A DNA stretch of 64,000 bases, from the NCBI RefSeq assembly GCF_020866925.1, contig NZ_JAJGAK010000004.1, forward strand, positions 158,081 through 222,080, given 5' to 3'. The notes below the pieces were generated by a model. It was given only the letters and a program-made list of their open reading frames with translations. It was not told the origin of the DNA and did no database searches. This DNA comes from Noviluteimonas lactosilytica (GTDB taxonomy: Bacteria; Pseudomonadota; Gammaproteobacteria; Xanthomonadales; Xanthomonadaceae). Made by a program: the position numbers and the translations under genes. Below, one piece after another: positions 60,622 through 64,000 of the stretch. How positions within the stretch are numbered: position 1 is the first letter of the stretch; the number at the start of each line of letters is the position of its first letter.

Positions 60622-61536
60622 ATGTCCACAACGCTGATCGCCGTCGTCATTGCACTCATCGTCGGCCACACCATGCCGGCGCTGGTCGCGTTGCGCCGCT
60701 ACGACTGGTTCATCCGCTGGCTCGAATGGCTGGCCGCGCAACTGGGCGACAGCCCGACGTGGCGCGGCGTCGGCGGCCTGCTGTTCGCGATCGCGCCGCC
60801 GCTGCTGGCGGTGGGGATCGTGCAGCTGATGCTGCGCGGCGACTTCTACGGGTTCCCGGCCTTCCTGTTCGCGCTGGCGACGCTGTTCTACGCGTGGGGC
60901 CCGCGCGACCTCGACCACGATGTCGAAGCGGTCGTCGAAGCGACCGATGCCGGCGTGCGACGCGACGCCGCCGCGCGCCTGTACCCCGAACGCGAAGCGC
61001 CGTCGCTCGATGGCGGCTCGCTCGTCGAAGCGGTGTTCCGCTGCGCGTTGTGGCGCTGGTTCGGCGTGTTGTTCTGGTTCCTGCTGCTCGGCGCGTTCGG
61101 CGCGCTGCTGTATCGCCTCGTCGCATTGTGCGCGCAGGGCGAAGCACAAAAGCGCCTGCCCGAAGGCGCGTCGCAGGCCGCGCGCACGGTGCTGGCGTTC
61201 CTCGACTGGCCGGTCGCGCAACTGATGACGCTCTCGCTCGCGCTGGTCGGCAATTTCGACAGCGTCTTCGCCGCGTGGAAGGAAGCGGGCGGCGCGGGCT
61301 ACACCGGCGACTCGCGTTTCCTCGCTGCCGCCGCGCGCGCGAGCGTGCGCAGCGAACTCGCGGACGAAGCGCTCGATGAGATCGACACCGAGTACGTCGC
61401 CGACGGCGGCGTGGCCGTGTCGCGCAGCATTCCCGGCTTGCCGGAACTGCGCGATGCGATGAGCCTGGTGTGGCGGATCCTGTTGTTGTGGCTCGCGGTG
61501 TTGGCGTTGTTCGTGATCGCCGGTTGGGTGACCTGA
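60622..61536 (+). CDS. ampE: AmpE-type inner-membrane signalling protein
   Basis: 304 residues. N-terminal motif LIAVVIALIVGH, four or so TM segments (residues 4-20, 52-93, 150-172, 285-304), and the conserved cytoplasmic region DHDVEAVVEATD..., FRCALWRWFGVLFWFLLLGAFGALLYRL found in AmpE. In gamma-proteobacteria AmpE is linked to beta-lactamase induction with AmpD. AmpD is not adjacent here. Confidence 0.8.
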   Translation: MSTTLIAVVIALIVGHTMPALVALRRYDWFIRWLEWLAAQLGDSPTWRGVGGLLFAIAPPLLAVGIVQLMLRGDFYGFPAFLFALATLFYAWGPRDLDHDVEAVVEATDAGVRRDAAARLYPEREAPSLDGGSLVEAVFRCALWRWFGVLFWFLLLGAFGALLYRLVALCAQGEAQKRLPEGASQAARTVLAFLDWPVAQLMTLSLALVGNFDSVFAAWKEAGGAGYTGDSRFLAAAARASVRSELADEALDEIDTEYVADGGVAVSRSIPGLPELRDAMSLVWRILLLWLAVLALFVIAGWVT

Positions 61537-61542
61537 CGTTCG

Positions 61543-63402
61543 TCAGGCCGCGTCGCCGCGCATCCCGCGCACCTTCGCTTCCAGCAATTCCGCCGTCGCG
61601 ATCTGTCCGTCGATCGCCGGCGCCGCTTCCACTTCGACGTGCGCGCGGAATCGGCGCGGCACGCGCATGCGCTTCAGGCGTCCGTCGCGGCGGCTCCACA
61701 TGCTGGTCCACATGCCGCGCAACACCATCGGCACGACGGCCACCTGGCGGCGCGCGAGGATCTTCTCGACGCCCGATTTGAACGGTGCGATCTCGCCGTC
61801 CTTCGTCAGCGAACCCTCGGGGAAGATGCAGACGAGTTCGCCTTCGGCCAGCGTGGCGTCGATCTCGTCGAACGCGCGCTGCATCAGCGCCGGGTCTTCC
61901 TTCGCGCCGGCGATCGGGATCGCCTTCGCGGTGCGGAAGATCCAGCGCATCACCGGGATGTTGAAGATCTTGTAATACATGACGAAGCGCACCGGCCGCG
62001 GGATGCTCGCGGCGAGGATCAGCGCGTCCATGTAGCTGACGTGGTTGCACACGAGCAGCGCAGGGCCTTCGTCGGGGACGTATTCCTCGATGCCGCGCGC
62101 GCGCAGGCGATACAGCACGCGCACCAGCAGCCAGCTGAGGAAGCGCATCAGGAATTCGGGGACGACGGTGAAGATCCACAGCGCGACCAGCGTGTGCGCG
62201 ATCGCGAGCGCGAGGAACAACTGCGGGATCGACCAGTGCAGGTATTGCAGCGCCGCGACGCCGATGACCGCGGCGACGACGATGAAGGCCGCGTTCTGGA
62301 TGTTCATCGCCGCAATCACGCGCGAAAGCTCGCGCTTGGGCGTGCGACTCTGGATGAGCGCGAACAGCGGCACCACGTAGAAGCCCGCGAACAACCCGAT
62401 GCCCGCCAGCGACACGATCGTGTGCAGCATGCCGTGCCCGTAGGTCGCGCCCGTTTCCGGCAGCCATAGCGCGAGCACGAACAGGAACACCGCCATGCCG
62501 AAAGCACCGAGCGGCACGAGGCCGATTTCCACCGTGCGTCCCGACAATTTTTCGCACAGCAGCGACCCCACGCCCGTCGCGATCGAGAACACCGCGAGCA
62601 ACAGCGTGTACGTGCCCGCTTCGCCGCCGAGGTTGTTGTCGCCGTAGGTCGGCAGTTGCGCGGTGAGCATCGTGCCGACGAACCAGAACCACGACACGCC
62701 CAGCACCGAGTTGCGCACCGCCGGTTGCTTGCGCACCAGGCGCATCAGGCGCACGGATTCGGGAATCGGGTTCCAGCCGATCCTGAGGTCCGGCGCCGCG
62801 GCTTCGGTCACCGGGATCGCGCGGCTCACCAGGTTGCCCGCGACCGCGAGCATCACCACCGCCGTCGCCGCGACAATCGGGCCGTGCGCATGGTCGCCCT
62901 GGAAGATCATCCCGCCGAGCAACATGCCGAGCAGGATGAACACCGAGGTGCCCGATTCGACCAGGCCGTTGCCGCCGGTGAGTTCCTCCGGCTTCAGCAC
63001 CGACGGCAGGATCGAATACTTCACCGGTCCGAACAGCGCCGACTGCACGCCCGTCGCGAACAGGCAGACCAGCAGCACGGTCATGTTCTGCAGCAGGAAG
63101 CCGACCGCCGCGCCCGACATGATGACGATCTCCATCGTCGTCGTGATGCGGATCAGGCGCGACTTCTCCAGCTTCTCCGCGATCTGTCCCGCGGTGGCGG
63201 AGAACAGGAAGTAGGGCAGGATGAAGATCGCGGGCGCGAGGTTCGCGTAGATGCTGCGTTCGCTGTCCGACACGCCCATGTAGAACAGCAGGCCGATGAT
63301 GGCCTGCCGGAATACGTTGTCGTTGAAGGCGCCGAGCGACTGGGTCGCGAAGAACGGCAGGAAGCGCCGCTGGCGGAGGAGTTCGAACTGGTTGTGCGCC
63401 AT
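61543..63402 (-). CDS. MFS transporter fused to lysophospholipid acyltransferase (LplT-Aas-like)
   Basis: 619 residues. MFS half with 12 TM (residues about 1-420: FNDNVFRQAIIGLLFYMGV..., FGPVKYSILPSVLKPEEL) resembling LplT, then a PlsC-type acyltransferase (about 430-600) with NHVSYMD and FPEGSLTKDG. In E. coli LplT and Aas are separate proteins that bring in and re-acylate lysophospholipids, while many other bacteria fuse them. The AMP-binding half of Aas is missing, so this is the LplT-PlsC form. Confidence 0.9.
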   Translation of the reverse strand: MAHNQFELLRQRRFLPFFATQSLGAFNDNVFRQAIIGLLFYMGVSDSERSIYANLAPAIFILPYFLFSATAGQIAEKLEKSRLIRITTTMEIVIMSGAAVGFLLQNMTVLLVCLFATGVQSALFGPVKYSILPSVLKPEELTGGNGLVESGTSVFILLGMLLGGMIFQGDHAHGPIVAATAVVMLAVAGNLVSRAIPVTEAAAPDLRIGWNPIPESVRLMRLVRKQPAVRNSVLGVSWFWFVGTMLTAQLPTYGDNNLGGEAGTYTLLLAVFSIATGVGSLLCEKLSGRTVEIGLVPLGAFGMAVFLFVLALWLPETGATYGHGMLHTIVSLAGIGLFAGFYVVPLFALIQSRTPKRELSRVIAAMNIQNAAFIVVAAVIGVAALQYLHWSIPQLFLALAIAHTLVALWIFTVVPEFLMRFLSWLLVRVLYRLRARGIEEYVPDEGPALLVCNHVSYMDALILAASIPRPVRFVMYYKIFNIPVMRWIFRTAKAIPIAGAKEDPALMQRAFDEIDATLAEGELVCIFPEGSLTKDGEIAPFKSGVEKILARRQVAVVPMVLRGMWTSMWSRRDGRLKRMRVPRRFRAHVEVEAAPAIDGQIATAELLEAKVRGMRGDAA

Positions 63403-63432
63403 GCGAAGGCCGCCGCGGGGGTTGCGCGGAGC

Positions 63433-64000
63433 CTAGCAGAGGACGACGTACAGCAACTCGCTCGCGCGGCCGTCGGCGCCGAGCGCGCGGACGCAGACGC
63501 GACGCGGGCCATCGTGGCGGGGGAGCCGCAGGCTGACGCTGCGCGCGCCGGGTTCGCCGTCGCGCAAGGCGTGCCACGCGCCGCGGAACACGTCGCCGTC
63601 GTGCGCGGGGTCGATGCTCCAATCGACGACCGGCTCGCCGAAGTCGTCGCCGAGTTGCACGTTCACCCATTCGAAGTCGGGCGCGCTGCGCGAACGACGG
63701 CGGTCGACGCATGCACGCGCGAGCCCGTCGATGGGCGCGAAACCGCGCGGATCGATGCGCAGCACGGGGCCGCGTTCGGCGCGCGGCAGGCAGCGGATCG
63801 CCTGCACCTCCACGCGCAGGTCGCCGCGCCCGGCCAGTTGCTGGCCGAGCAGCGGCGCGACGTGCCAGCCGAGGACGACGACGCGGTCGTAGCGGCCGTG
63901 TTCGCGGCGGGTGATCGCGCGGCACACCGTCGCCTCGCCGGTGCGGCGATCGGGGGCATCGACCCAGACGAGCGTGCGTTCGCCGTCGCGTCGTACTTCG
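63433..64000 (-). CDS. protein C-terminus of unknown identity, start beyond right edge
   Basis: The frame is open from base 64000 leftward to TAG at 63433, about 188 residues. It has a mixed alpha/beta pattern (YDRVVVLGWHVAPLLGQQL, EVQAIRCLP, FEWVNVQLGDDF) and ends VVDWSIDPAHDGDVFRGAWHAL... then LPRHDGPRRVCVRALGADGR. The last part resembles the C-terminal segment of some site-specific DNA methyltransferases (SVDPDYDGxVF pattern), but no methyltransferase motif is within the window. Identity therefore stays open. Confidence 0.5.
   Translation of the reverse strand, partial: EVRRDGERTLVWVDAPDRRTGEATVCRAITRREHGRYDRVVVLGWHVAPLLGQQLAGRGDLRVEVQAIRCLPRAERGPVLRIDPRGFAPIDGLARACVDRRRSRSAPDFEWVNVQLGDDFGEPVVDWSIDPAHDGDVFRGAWHALRDGEPGARSVSLRLPRHDGPRRVCVRALGADGRASELLYVVLC

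Noticed and set aside
60710-63925. 1071-residue open frame on the minus strand across ampE and the MFS-acyltransferase gene
   Set aside because: Arg/Pro-rich throughout, shifted one frame from the well-supported fusion gene, and antisense to ampE.

Overview
The window is about 67% GC with dense, tightly packed genes. The gene content (PPC-tailed subtilases, a bfd/bfr iron pair under a Fur-like box, BtuB behind a cobalamin riboswitch, and many hybrid kinases) suggests a Lysobacter-like member of the Xanthomonadaceae. The taxon is inferred from style and gene content, not from a marker gene.

Left third (1-20100), a cell-surface and secreted-protein island. After a truncated sensor kinase on the minus strand, everything reads rightward. 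Three times a YadA-type trimeric autotransporter adhesin is followed directly by a PPC-tailed subtilisin-family (S8) protease: 914-4959, 9557-13587 and 16711-20087. Between couplets 1 and 2 lies a five-gene run (5434-9403). It encodes a Gly/Ala/Thr/Asp-only fibre-like protein, two small secreted proteins, a periplasmic C39 peptidase and a coiled-coil plus beta-barrel outer-membrane protein. Together these look like a divergent functional-amyloid (Fap) export locus. Between couplets 2 and 3 lies a small secreted protein translationally coupled to a matrixin-like metalloprotease carrying HAF-type repeats.

20200-32420: btuB with its cobalamin riboswitch, a TfoX C-terminal-domain protein with a free-methionine-sulfoxide reductase, bioD, an RND efflux pair, a PadR/HAAS pair, a phasin, and a Ku plus stand-alone LigD polymerase end-joining pair.

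32420-44700: signalling. A TGATG-coupled minus-strand run of three kinases starts with a roughly 1830-residue enzyme bearing eight tandem 92-residue HAMP units and three receivers. It is flanked by a ChpT-like protein, a BON-domain protein and a sigma-54 response regulator. Small stress-type genes (DUF4142 lipoprotein, KGG protein) follow.

44700-64000: a CorA-type channel, a RES-domain protein, a short fourth YadA-like adhesin in one operon with a two-component system, queD, an ArsR/SRPBCC pair with twin operators and an apparently leaderless promoter, tRNA-Met, rppH, bfd, bfr, a second coupled hybrid-kinase/degenerate GGDEF-EAL pair, a bactofilin pair, erpA, nudC, ampE, an MFS-acyltransferase fusion, and a truncated gene at the right edge.

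The most unusual parts are the repeated adhesin-protease couplets, the Fap-like operon with a shared double-glycine motif in two of its secreted proteins, and the HAMP-array kinase cluster. Most long alternative-frame reading frames are shadows typical of high GC and were left out.
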